Source: Empedobacter falsenii
GTDB lineage: Bacteria > Bacteroidota > Bacteroidia > Flavobacteriales > Weeksellaceae
DNA length: 64,000 nt
Assembly (NCBI RefSeq): GCF_019308355.1
Contig: NZ_JAAGKM010000001.1
Coordinates: forward strand, 124,001 to 188,000
Direction of reading: 5' to 3'
Both the position numbers and the translations under genes were made by a program. The notes beneath the pieces are model-generated. The model was not told the origin of the DNA. It ran no database searches and saw nothing but the letters and a program-made list of their open reading frames with translations. Below, one piece after another: positions 45,624 through 53,018 of the stretch (positions within the stretch are counted from its first letter, which is position 1; the number at the start of each line of letters is the position of its first letter).

Positions 45624-46637
45624 TTATTTTTCTAAACTTTTTTGCCATTCCCAGGCAGTACGCATACTTTCTGATAATTTTGTTTCAGGTTTCCAACCCA
45701 ATTCTTTTTCTGCTAAAGAGTTATTTGCATAAGCTTCGATAATATCTCCTGCGCGACGCTCTTTGATTTCGTATTTCAATTTCAAATCATTGGCATCCTC
45801 AAATGCGTGAACAACTTCTAAAACCGTAGATCCTTTTCCAGTTCCAAGATTAAAGAATTCTAGCTTTGCTTTATTTTTATTTTCGATCAAACGAGTTACG
45901 GCTTTTACGTGTGCATCAGCCAAATCATTTACATCGATATAATCACGAATTGCCGTTCCATCACGCGTTGGATAATCATCTCCCCAAACTGATAATGCTT
46001 CTCTGATTCCAGCCGCAGTTTGTGTAACATAAGGAATTAGATTATTTGGAATTCCTTTTGGTAATTCTCCAATTTTAGCTGTTGGGTGTGCACCTACGGG
46101 ATTGAAATAACGTAAACAAATCACATTTTTATCAAATGCTGCTGAGAAATCTTCTAAAATTTCTTCCCCCATTTGTTTCGTTTTTCCATAAGGAGATTCA
46201 GGTTTTTTTAGTGGAGTTTGCTCATCAATAGGCATTTTATCCGCTTGTCCGTAAACTGTACAAGACGAACTAAAAATAATATTATCTGTATCAAAATCTT
46301 TCATCGCATCCAAAAGATTAATCAAACCTAAAATATTATTACGGTAATACATCAACGGTTTTTCAACAGATTCTCCAACTGCTTTATGCGCTGCGAAGTT
46401 GATAATTCCGTCTATTTTATTTATTTTGAAAAATTCGTTTACTTTTTCTTGATCTTTTAAGTCAATCTCGAAATAAGTTGGTTTTGTTCCAGTAATAGAA
46501 GTAATTTTGTCCAACACGCCAATTTCTGTGTTCGACAAGTCGTCTATAATCACAACTTCATAACCTGCATTTTGTAAAGCTACAACTGTGTGCGAACCAA
46601 TGTAACCCAAACCTCCAGTTACTAATATTTTACTCAT
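45624..46637 (-). CDS. galE: UDP-glucose 4-epimerase
   Basis: 337 residues, an extended SDR. The NAD-binding TGGLGYIG is at residues 7-14, and the catalytic Ser and YxxxK are in SSSCTVYGQADKMP and PYGKTKQMGEEIL (near residue 150). GAHPTAKIGELPKGIPNNLI and WGDDYPTRDGTAIRDYIDV are diagnostic for GalE. It interconverts UDP-glucose and UDP-galactose (or the N-acetyl forms). It is followed by the NUDIX gene, and is preceded on the same strand by the sugar aminotransferase, separated by a terminator. Confidence 0.93.
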   Translation of the reverse strand: MSKILVTGGLGYIGSHTVVALQNAGYEVVIIDDLSNTEIGVLDKITSITGTKPTYFEIDLKDQEKVNEFFKINKIDGIINFAAHKAVGESVEKPLMYYRNNILGLINLLDAMKDFDTDNIIFSSSCTVYGQADKMPIDEQTPLKKPESPYGKTKQMGEEILEDFSAAFDKNVICLRYFNPVGAHPTAKIGELPKGIPNNLIPYVTQTAAGIREALSVWGDDYPTRDGTAIRDYIDVNDLADAHVKAVTRLIENKNKAKLEFFNLGTGKGSTVLEVVHAFEDANDLKLKYEIKERRAGDIIEAYANNSLAEKELGWKPETKLSESMRTAWEWQKSLEK

Positions 46638-46681
46638 TTTTAATATTTAGTTTTTATAGTGAAATCAAATTTAGGAAAATA

Positions 46682-46713
46682 AAAAAGCTTCTGAAACTAA
46701 TCAGAAGCTTTTT
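46682..46713 (-). terminator. Terminator after the sugar aminotransferase
   Basis: A 13-base-pair perfect stem (46682-46694 with 46701-46713) starting with five A and ending with five T. Confidence 0.85.
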
Positions 46714-46733
46714 CGTATTATTTTTAGGATAAA

Positions 46734-47849
46734 TTATTTTCCAAAAAATTCGCGAACAGCAGAAGTGATGTAAGCCAATTGCTCCTCATCTAACTCTGTG
46801 TGCATTGGTAAAGACATTACTTCTTCTACCAATTTGTTTGTATTTGGGAAATCTGCATCATTATAATGCCCGTTATCATACGCTTTTTGTTTGCGTAATG
46901 GAACAGGATAATAAATCATCGCAGGAATTTCTTTCTCAGTTAAAAACGCTTGTAATTCATTACGTTTTCCATTTGTTACACGTAACGTATATTGATGGAA
47001 TACGTGAGTTGTATCTGCTCCTTTTACTGGCGTTAATAATGCATCAATATCTTTAAAAGCTTCTGTATAATAAGCCGCAGCTTTGTTACGAGCAGCGTTA
47101 TAATCATTTAAGAAAGGTAATTTACGACGTAAAACTGCTGCTTGAACAGAATCTAAACGAGAGTTAACACCAACTTCATCGTGGTAGTAACGTTTGTACA
47201 TTCCGTGATTTACAATTCCACGTAAACGATGTGCAATATCATCATCATTTGTAAAAATTGCTCCACCATCACCATAACAACCTAAGTTTTTTGAAGGGAA
47301 GAAAGATGTACAACCAATATGACCAATTGTTCCAGCTTTTCGACCTTTGTAATCCGCTCCAATAGCTTGCGCAGTATCTTCTACAACATATAAATTATGT
47401 TCTTTTGCAATTGCCATAATCTCGTCCATATTCGCACATTGACCAAATAAATGAACTGGAATAATTGCTTTAGTTTTTGGCGTAATTGCCGCTTTCAATT
47501 TTTCTGTATCAATTGTAAAAGTATCATAATCAACGTCAACTAAAATTGAATTTAATTTCAATAAATCAACAACCTCTACTGTTGCAGCAAATGTAAAATC
47601 TGCCGTAATTACTTCATCACCTGGTTCTAAACCTAAAGCCATCAAAGCAATTTGCAACGCATCAGTTCCGTTTCCACAAGGAATTACGTGTTTTACATTT
47701 AAGTAATTTTGCAATTCAGTTTCGAATTGTTTTACTTCTGGTCCATTAATAAAAGCAGCCGAATCCAAAACATTCAAAATTGCTGCATCAACGTCTCCTT
47801 TTATTTTTTGATATTGACTTTGTAAGTCAACCATTTGTATTTTTTTCAT
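46734..47849 (-). CDS. DegT/DnrJ/EryC1/StrS-family sugar aminotransferase
   Basis: 371 residues, a PLP enzyme that aminates a keto sugar nucleotide. The overall opening (KIQMVDLQSQYQKIKGDV) and the GNGTDALQIALMALGLEPGD block (about 60-79) are typical. The PLP Lys is in TSFFPSKNLGCYGDGGAIFT near residue 185. Similarity to WbpE-like UDP-2-acetamido-3-oxo-glucuronate aminotransferases suggests a role in a cell-surface glycan, but the product sugar cannot be fixed. The other genes of such a pathway are not in the window. Confidence 0.88.
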   Translation of the reverse strand: MKKIQMVDLQSQYQKIKGDVDAAILNVLDSAAFINGPEVKQFETELQNYLNVKHVIPCGNGTDALQIALMALGLEPGDEVITADFTFAATVEVVDLLKLNSILVDVDYDTFTIDTEKLKAAITPKTKAIIPVHLFGQCANMDEIMAIAKEHNLYVVEDTAQAIGADYKGRKAGTIGHIGCTSFFPSKNLGCYGDGGAIFTNDDDIAHRLRGIVNHGMYKRYYHDEVGVNSRLDSVQAAVLRRKLPFLNDYNAARNKAAAYYTEAFKDIDALLTPVKGADTTHVFHQYTLRVTNGKRNELQAFLTEKEIPAMIYYPVPLRKQKAYDNGHYNDADFPNTNKLVEEVMSLPMHTELDEEQLAYITSAVREFFGK

Positions 47850-47934
47850 AACTTAATGAATCTTTCAAAATCTACAACTTTAAAAAGTCGTTATTATTAC
47901 AACAAATGTACAAAAAAAGCTCATTCTAAATTTT

Positions 47935-47942
47935 TAACTTTG
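47935..47942 (+). promoter_or_regulatory. -7 box of waaA
   Basis: TAACTTTG, a full TAnnTTTG match, ends only seven bases before the GTG at 47950, so the transcript may begin at or next to the start codon. No -33 TTG at the normal distance. Confidence 0.45.
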
Positions 47943-47949
47943 CAACATT

Positions 47950-49206
47950 GTGCAAGGATTTTATAACACATCAATTAAGGCGTACGGAATGGCGCTAAAA
48001 TTGGCTTCGAATTTTAACGAAAAAGCAAAACTTTGGGTAGATGGAAGAAAAAATTGGGAAGAAAAAATAGCTTCTAAAATTTCAGAAACCGATAAAGTTT
48101 TGTGGGTACATTGTTCATCTTTAGGCGAATTTGAACAAGGTAGACCAGTGATCGAAGCATTGAAAGAAAACTATCCAACACATAAAATTGCTGTTTCATT
48201 TTTCTCTCCTTCTGGTTATGAAATTAGAAAGAATTATCAAGGCGCAGACGTTATTTTTTATTTGCCTTTGGACACAAAATCAAATGCAGAAAAGTTAATA
48301 AAAGTGCTTCATCCAGAAATTTTGATTTTGGTGAAATACGAATATTGGTTTAATTTGATTATCGAATTACATCAGCAAAACATTCCTACAATAGTGGTTT
48401 CGTCAATCTTTAGAGAGAGTCAAAATTTTTTCAAAAAAGACGGAAATAATTGGTTTGCGAAAAAATTAAGTTTGATAAATCATTTCTTTGTTCAAAATCA
48501 AAAATCAAAAGATTTACTGGATTCAATCAATATCACACAAAATACAATTGCAGGCGATACGCGATTTGATCGTGTCAAACAGATCATTCATCAAGATAAT
48601 GAATTGGATTTTATGAATGATTTTAAACAAAATTCGAAATTAATTGTTGTTGGAAGTTCTTGGCCAAAAGATGAAGAATTATTTGTGAATTTAATCAACC
48701 AAAAATTAAATAATGATTGGAAAATTGTTTTTGCACCACATAATTTGAATGATGCTGAAATCAATTCTTTTCAGAATAAAATCAACCAAAAAGCAGTTAA
48801 ATTTTCTGATTTAGAAAAAACATCCAAGCAAGAGTTAATCGATTCGAAAATATTTATTCTAAATACAATTGGTATTTTATCAAAAGTCTATTCTTATGCA
48901 GATATTACCTATATTGGCGGAGGTTTTGGTGCAGGAATTCATAACACGTTAGAAGCTGTAACATTTGGAAATCCTGTCGTTTTTGGTCCTAAATACAAGA
49001 AATTTCAGGAAGCTGTGGATTTGATAGAAGTTGGCGGAGGATTTTCTATTGCTAATCGACATGAATTTGATACAATTATGAATCGTTTGATGAATGATGA
49101 AAATTTCCGAAAAGAAAGTGGAAAAAAAGCTGGAGATTTTGTTCAAAATTCACCAAATGCGACTAAAATTATTTTAGAATATTTAGATGATATTTGTAAA
49201 TCTTAA
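47950..49206 (+). CDS. waaA: 3-deoxy-D-manno-octulosonic acid (Kdo) transferase
   Basis: 418 residues of a GT30 enzyme that moves Kdo from CMP-Kdo to lipid A precursor at the inner membrane. The N-terminal helix runs about 3-20 (YNTSIKAYGMALKLAS), then KLWVDGRKNWEEKI, WVHCSSLGEFEQGRPV near residue 58 (with the catalytic Glu), and ADITYIGGGFGAGIHNTLEA near residue 320. The start is GTG: alignment with E. coli WaaA needs the segment before the next ATG at 47989. Divergent from the aminotransferase gene, across a 100-base gap. Confidence 0.93.
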   Translation: MQGFYNTSIKAYGMALKLASNFNEKAKLWVDGRKNWEEKIASKISETDKVLWVHCSSLGEFEQGRPVIEALKENYPTHKIAVSFFSPSGYEIRKNYQGADVIFYLPLDTKSNAEKLIKVLHPEILILVKYEYWFNLIIELHQQNIPTIVVSSIFRESQNFFKKDGNNWFAKKLSLINHFFVQNQKSKDLLDSINITQNTIAGDTRFDRVKQIIHQDNELDFMNDFKQNSKLIVVGSSWPKDEELFVNLINQKLNNDWKIVFAPHNLNDAEINSFQNKINQKAVKFSDLEKTSKQELIDSKIFILNTIGILSKVYSYADITYIGGGFGAGIHNTLEAVTFGNPVVFGPKYKKFQEAVDLIEVGGGFSIANRHEFDTIMNRLMNDENFRKESGKKAGDFVQNSPNATKIILEYLDDICKS

Positions 49207-49230
49207 AATTTTATCAATTTTTAACAAAAA

Positions 49231-49245
49231 AGGCACAGAAATTGT
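49231..49245 (+). promoter_or_regulatory. Weaker sigma-54-like element upstream of a PorT-like gene
   Basis: AGGCAC (49231-49236), five bases, TTGT (49242-49245), at the same spacing as the two elements at 20.8 and 21.5 kb but with one mismatch in the first block. It is 109 bases from the start codon. Weak by itself. Confidence 0.3.
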
Positions 49246-49353
49246 GAATCAAAAAAGTATTATTGATTTTTTTAAGTGTAAATCAATCTTCAGTATGAAT
49301 AAAACTTTACTTTTGAATTAAATATTATAACTCAGACTTAAGTAATAAAAAAA

Positions 49354-49989
49354 ATGAAAAAACTAATCTTAGGAATAGCACTTTTTGGTGGATTAAGTGC
49401 AGCAAACGCGCAAATTGATTTAGGAGTAAAAGGAGGTCTTAACTTTCCAACTTTATCTGGTGATTCTAGAAAAATTTACTCTGATAGTCAAGGAAATGGT
49501 TTAGGGACTAAATTAAGAACAGACTTTTATGTTGGTGGTTATGCAAACTACAAAATAACGGATCAAATTAGTTTTCAACCAGAACTTCTGTATTCTAAAC
49601 AAGGAGCTGGATTAAAAACAAATGACAATTCAAAAGCTAAATTTGTAACACATAATATTAATATTCCTTTAATGGGACGTTATGAAATTATGGATGGTTT
49701 AAATGTTGAGTTTGGTCCGCAATTAGGATTTTTAGTTTCTGCTAAAATGAAAACTGAAGAAGGAAAAACAGATACTAAAATAAAAGCTACAGACAATTTC
49801 AAAACATTTGATTTTGGTTTAAACTTCGGAGCTGCATACAAAATTACTGATGAATTAGAAATTAATGCTCGTTTTACAAAAGGATTATCAAACATTAATG
49901 ATTATTATCCAACAGGAATTGATAATAACTTTAAATTGACAAATACTTACTTTAGCGTTGGTGTAGCATATAAATTAGCTGAAATGTAA
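49354..49989 (+). CDS. PorT-like outer membrane beta-barrel protein
   Basis: 211 residues with a signal peptide ending LSAANAQ (about residue 20). LGVKGGLNFPTLSGD opens the mature protein, then FYVGGYANYKITDQISFQPE, LYSKQGAGLKT, LNVEFGPQLGF, FGLNFGAAYKI and FSVGVAYKLAEM. It is a clear paralogue of the barrel at 52.3 kb and resembles the one at 20.1 kb. Unusually, the last strand is followed by LAEM, so the usual terminal Phe is absent; assembly may use an internal residue. A TACTTTTG box (49308-49315) precedes the start. Function unknown. Confidence 0.83.
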   Translation: MKKLILGIALFGGLSAANAQIDLGVKGGLNFPTLSGDSRKIYSDSQGNGLGTKLRTDFYVGGYANYKITDQISFQPELLYSKQGAGLKTNDNSKAKFVTHNINIPLMGRYEIMDGLNVEFGPQLGFLVSAKMKTEEGKTDTKIKATDNFKTFDFGLNFGAAYKITDELEINARFTKGLSNINDYYPTGIDNNFKLTNTYFSVGVAYKLAEM

Positions 49990-50012
49990 TTTATTTCGAA
50001 TTTAAATATAGG

Positions 50013-50037
50013 AAGGAGCTTTTTTGCTCCTTTTTTT
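50013..50037 (+). terminator. Terminator after the PorT-like gene at 49.4 kb
   Basis: A seven-base-pair stem (50013-50019 with 50026-50032), with a T run. Confidence 0.8.
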
Positions 50038-50069
50038 GTGCTTTATCGTTAAATAATTCTAAAAAAACT

Positions 50070-50098
50070 TTGTCATGTTAAATTAAATTCTATATTTG
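50070..50098 (+). promoter_or_regulatory. Promoter of the BlaI/M56 operon
   Basis: TTG (50070-50072, inside TTTG), 18 bases, then TATATTTG (50091-50098). Near-perfect Bacteroidota form, 26 bases upstream of the ATG. Confidence 0.7.
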
Positions 50099-50120
50099 TA
50101 GTAGTGAAAATACAGTTGTA
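50095..50120 (+). promoter_or_regulatory. Putative BlaI-family operator
   Basis: TACA at 50111-50114 and TGTA at 50117-50120 form a two-base-spaced inverted repeat (TACAGTTGTA), like the TACA/TGTA half-sites of BlaI/MecI operators. A further TGTA at 50097-50100 overlaps the promoter box. Its position between promoter and start suggests autoregulation. Confidence 0.4.
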
Positions 50121-50123
50121 GAT

Positions 50124-50501
50124 ATGAAAGTTAAATTATCAAGAAGAGAAGAGGAAGTGATGGAAGTTATCTGGAGCGGAAAACAAGTTTTTGCGAAAGA
50201 TATTATCGATTCTTATGACGATCCAAAACCTGCGAATACTACAATTTCTACCTTATTAAAGAGGATGCACGACAAAGGTTATATTGATTACGAGCAAATG
50301 GGAAACTCGCGTCGATATTATGCTTTGGTAAAAAAAGATGATTATTTTTCGAAAGAAGTAAAAGGAATGATTTCCAACTTTTTTAATAATTCGGCAACAC
50401 AATTTGCTTCATTTTTTGCTAAATCGAACAATATGTCGGTCGAAGAATTAGAAAAATTACGTGACATAATTGACAATGAAATAGACCGTAAAAAGAAATA
50501 G
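50124..50501 (+). CDS. BlaI/MecI/CopY-family transcriptional repressor
   Basis: 125 residues. The N-terminal winged helix is clear: KLSRREEEVMEVIWSGKQVF, ANTTISTLLKRMHDKGYIDYE and SRRYYALVKKDDYF. The C-terminal half is a helical dimerisation region rich in charged residues. In the family the repressor is inactivated by cleavage after signalling through an M56 sensor. Here the next gene, three bases later, encodes such a protein, so the two should form one regulatory pair. An inverted repeat in the promoter region is a possible operator. Confidence 0.92.
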   Translation: MKVKLSRREEEVMEVIWSGKQVFAKDIIDSYDDPKPANTTISTLLKRMHDKGYIDYEQMGNSRRYYALVKKDDYFSKEVKGMISNFFNNSATQFASFFAKSNNMSVEELEKLRDIIDNEIDRKKK

Positions 50502-50504
50502 CCT

Positions 50505-52220
50505 ATGGTTGCGTTTTTTATAAAATTTATTCTTTGTTCCGGATTTTTATATTCCTTTTATAAACTTTTTTTGGAACGTGAAAGCATGTATAAAATCAAT
50601 CAATTTTATCTGTTGTTTTCGTTGATATTTTCGTTAATCGCGCCTTTGTACAAAATTGATTTGCCTATCACAGCGACAGAAACAAATATTTCGCCCGAAT
50701 TATTGGCTTTTCTAATGCAAAATCCTGAATTGTTGCAACAAGAAAAAGGAATCAATTTTGGTGATATTTTGAATGTTATTTACATTTTTGTTGGTGTAAT
50801 ATTTCTTGTAAGATTTATCTACAATTTGTACGAATTGATGTTCAAAATTAAAACTGAGGAAAAAATCAAAGATCAAGAAATTACATATATTCTTGATTTA
50901 GATTCGAATCAGCCGTATAGTTTTTGGAAATATATTTTTATTCCGAAAAAGCAACTAAAAAGCTTACATCAAAATTTAATTGATCACGAAAAAGCGCATT
51001 GTATTCAGAAACATAGTTTGGACATTTTGTTGATTGAAATTTTTCAAATTCTTTTTTGGTTCAATCCGTTTATTTATTTCTATAAAAAATCAATCAAACT
51101 AAATCACGAGTTTTTGGCAGATGAATATGTATTGAAAAGAAACTCAGATTTAAAAACTTACCAACATCAAATTTTGGATTGTATTGCAACGCAAAATCCA
51201 TCTATGATGGCAAGTAATTTCAATTTTATTCTAACTAAAAAACGCCTACTTATGATGACAAAAAATACATCAAAACGAAAAGTAAAAATTCTGTCTTTTG
51301 CTTCGTTGCCTTTTATATTGAGTGCTTTTGTACTTTTTAGCCAAAAATCGTTCGCGCAAGAAGTTGAGAAAAAAGCTCAAAAAGTGGAACAAGCGTTGGA
51401 AAAACCTGTTCAATCGCAAGCCGAAATTCTACTTGATCAAGCAACTACTTTAAGAGATTCGCTTCTCAAAACAGATCAAGCTAAAAAAACAACTCCAATA
51501 GAAAAAGTGATTACGAAAGATGAGTTAAAAAAGATTCTAAAAAGTAATCCACAAAACAAAATTATCTTGAATGATGCTGGAGATATCATTCTGAATGATT
51601 CTATCAAAATAAAAGATATTGTTTTGAAAAAAAATATGGTTCCTACAGTTTTATATGGAACGGACGGAAAAGTTTTGCAAAAAATTGATCCAAAAGAAAT
51701 AGAAAAAGTTTTTGTAAGAAAAAGCGGAGATGAAAATTTCATTGAAATTATTAAAAAAGATTCAAGTATCATCAAAATTTTCAAATCAGAAAAAGACATT
51801 CCGAATATTGATAAAAAAGTGACAACAGCTAAAATGCCGACGGTAAAAAATAATATTACGTTGAAAAATGGTTACTCTATTTATACAGATAAAAATGGTG
51901 TTGAGCACAAAATTATTAGTTCTGAAATTGATAAGGTTTATATTACAAATAATAAAAATGGTGAATTTGATTTATCCAAATCTCCTAAAACAATTACAAG
52001 TTTAAAAGTTGATAATAGAAATAGTGATGATATGAATATTACGATTCTTCCAAAGAATGGATATTCAGTAGAATATAAATTTACGGAATCTAATGAATCA
52101 TTATCTAAACAATTAGATAAAAAGCTAACAGAGTTGAAACTTGATGAGCAAAATACTAAAAAGCAAATAAAAGAAATCGAAATACTACAAAAAGAAGAGC
52201 GTAAAAAGAATAAAAGTTAG
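50505..52220 (+). CDS. M56-family (BlaR1-like) membrane metalloprotease
   Basis: 571 residues. Three N-terminal membrane helices (about 3-22, 32-49 and 89-110) and a fourth at about 264-284 surround a cytoplasmic protease loop with HEKAH (zinc motif, His161-Glu162-x-x-His165) and NHEFLADEYVL (third ligand, about residue 205). After the fourth helix a periplasmic tail of nearly 290 residues has KDSSIIKIFKSEKDIP-like repeats and a Lys-rich end. There is no penicillin-binding domain as in BlaR1/MecR1, so the signal it senses is unlikely to be decided by a beta-lactam domain. It pairs with the BlaI-type repressor. Confidence 0.85.
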   Translation: MVAFFIKFILCSGFLYSFYKLFLERESMYKINQFYLLFSLIFSLIAPLYKIDLPITATETNISPELLAFLMQNPELLQQEKGINFGDILNVIYIFVGVIFLVRFIYNLYELMFKIKTEEKIKDQEITYILDLDSNQPYSFWKYIFIPKKQLKSLHQNLIDHEKAHCIQKHSLDILLIEIFQILFWFNPFIYFYKKSIKLNHEFLADEYVLKRNSDLKTYQHQILDCIATQNPSMMASNFNFILTKKRLLMMTKNTSKRKVKILSFASLPFILSAFVLFSQKSFAQEVEKKAQKVEQALEKPVQSQAEILLDQATTLRDSLLKTDQAKKTTPIEKVITKDELKKILKSNPQNKIILNDAGDIILNDSIKIKDIVLKKNMVPTVLYGTDGKVLQKIDPKEIEKVFVRKSGDENFIEIIKKDSSIIKIFKSEKDIPNIDKKVTTAKMPTVKNNITLKNGYSIYTDKNGVEHKIISSEIDKVYITNNKNGEFDLSKSPKTITSLKVDNRNSDDMNITILPKNGYSVEYKFTESNESLSKQLDKKLTELKLDEQNTKKQIKEIEILQKEERKKNKS

Positions 52221-52274
52221 TACCTTTTTTACATTATTGTTATATCTTTACTCAAACTTTAAAATTTTACTTAT

Positions 52275-52889
52275 ATGAAAAAATGTTTATTTTTTATTCC
52301 ATTATTAGCTTTCGCTATTAATACAAATGCTCAAACTAAATTTGGAGCTAAAGCAGGTCTTAATGTATCAAATTTATCTGGAGATAACCAAAATGCTGAT
52401 GCAAAAGTAGGTTTTCATATTGGAGGTTATGCTAATATTAAATTTGCTGAGAAATTTGCGTTTCAACCTGAATTGTTATATTCTACACAAGGAGCTAAAG
52501 AATCTGGAGAAATTTATGTTAATGAACAAATTGGTAACGTAAATGCTGACGTAAAGTATAAATTAGATTATATTAATGTTCCCTTAATGTTTAAATTTTA
52601 TCCTACACAAGGTTTTAATATTGAAGCTGGTCCGCAAGTAGGCTTTTTAGTAAGTTCTAAATTAAATGTAAAAACTACTGCGCTAGGACAAAAAATTGAT
52701 GAAGATGTAGATATGAAAGATTACTTAAAATCTATAGATTTCGGATTAAACATTGGATTAGGATATGAGTTTTCAAATGGTCTTAATGCAGGAGCTCGTT
52801 ACAATTTTGGGCTTTCAAATATCTCTGATGAAAACGGAGGAGATATCAAAAATTCTGTATTTTCTGTTGGTTTAGGATATTCATTCTAA
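52275..52889 (+). CDS. PorT-like outer membrane beta-barrel protein
   Basis: 204 residues with a signal peptide ending NTNAQ (about residue 20). FGAKAGLNVSNLSGDNQNAD, then VGFHIGGYANIKFAEKFAFQ, LLYSTQGAKESG, FNIEAGPQVGF, FGLNIGLGYEF and FSVGLGYSF with a terminal Phe. It is closely related to the barrels at 49.4 and 20.1 kb. It lies 54 bases after the M56 gene on the same strand, so it may be under the same control, and a terminator follows. Confidence 0.85.
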   Translation: MKKCLFFIPLLAFAINTNAQTKFGAKAGLNVSNLSGDNQNADAKVGFHIGGYANIKFAEKFAFQPELLYSTQGAKESGEIYVNEQIGNVNADVKYKLDYINVPLMFKFYPTQGFNIEAGPQVGFLVSSKLNVKTTALGQKIDEDVDMKDYLKSIDFGLNIGLGYEFSNGLNAGARYNFGLSNISDENGGDIKNSVFSVGLGYSF

Positions 52890-52918
52890 TCATTCTTTTA
52901 TAACATATTTATAAAAAT

Positions 52919-52946
52919 AAGGAAACTCGTTCGGGTTTCCTTTTTT
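52919..52946 (+). terminator. Terminator after the PorT-like gene at 52.3 kb
   Basis: An eight-base-pair stem (52919-52926 with 52935-52942), followed by a T run. Confidence 0.75.
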
Positions 52947-53018
52947 AGTACGTCATGTTTTGGCATTCTGATTTTCTATTTTTGAGAAGATTGTTTAACT
53001 TTCCTAAAAATTCAGAAT

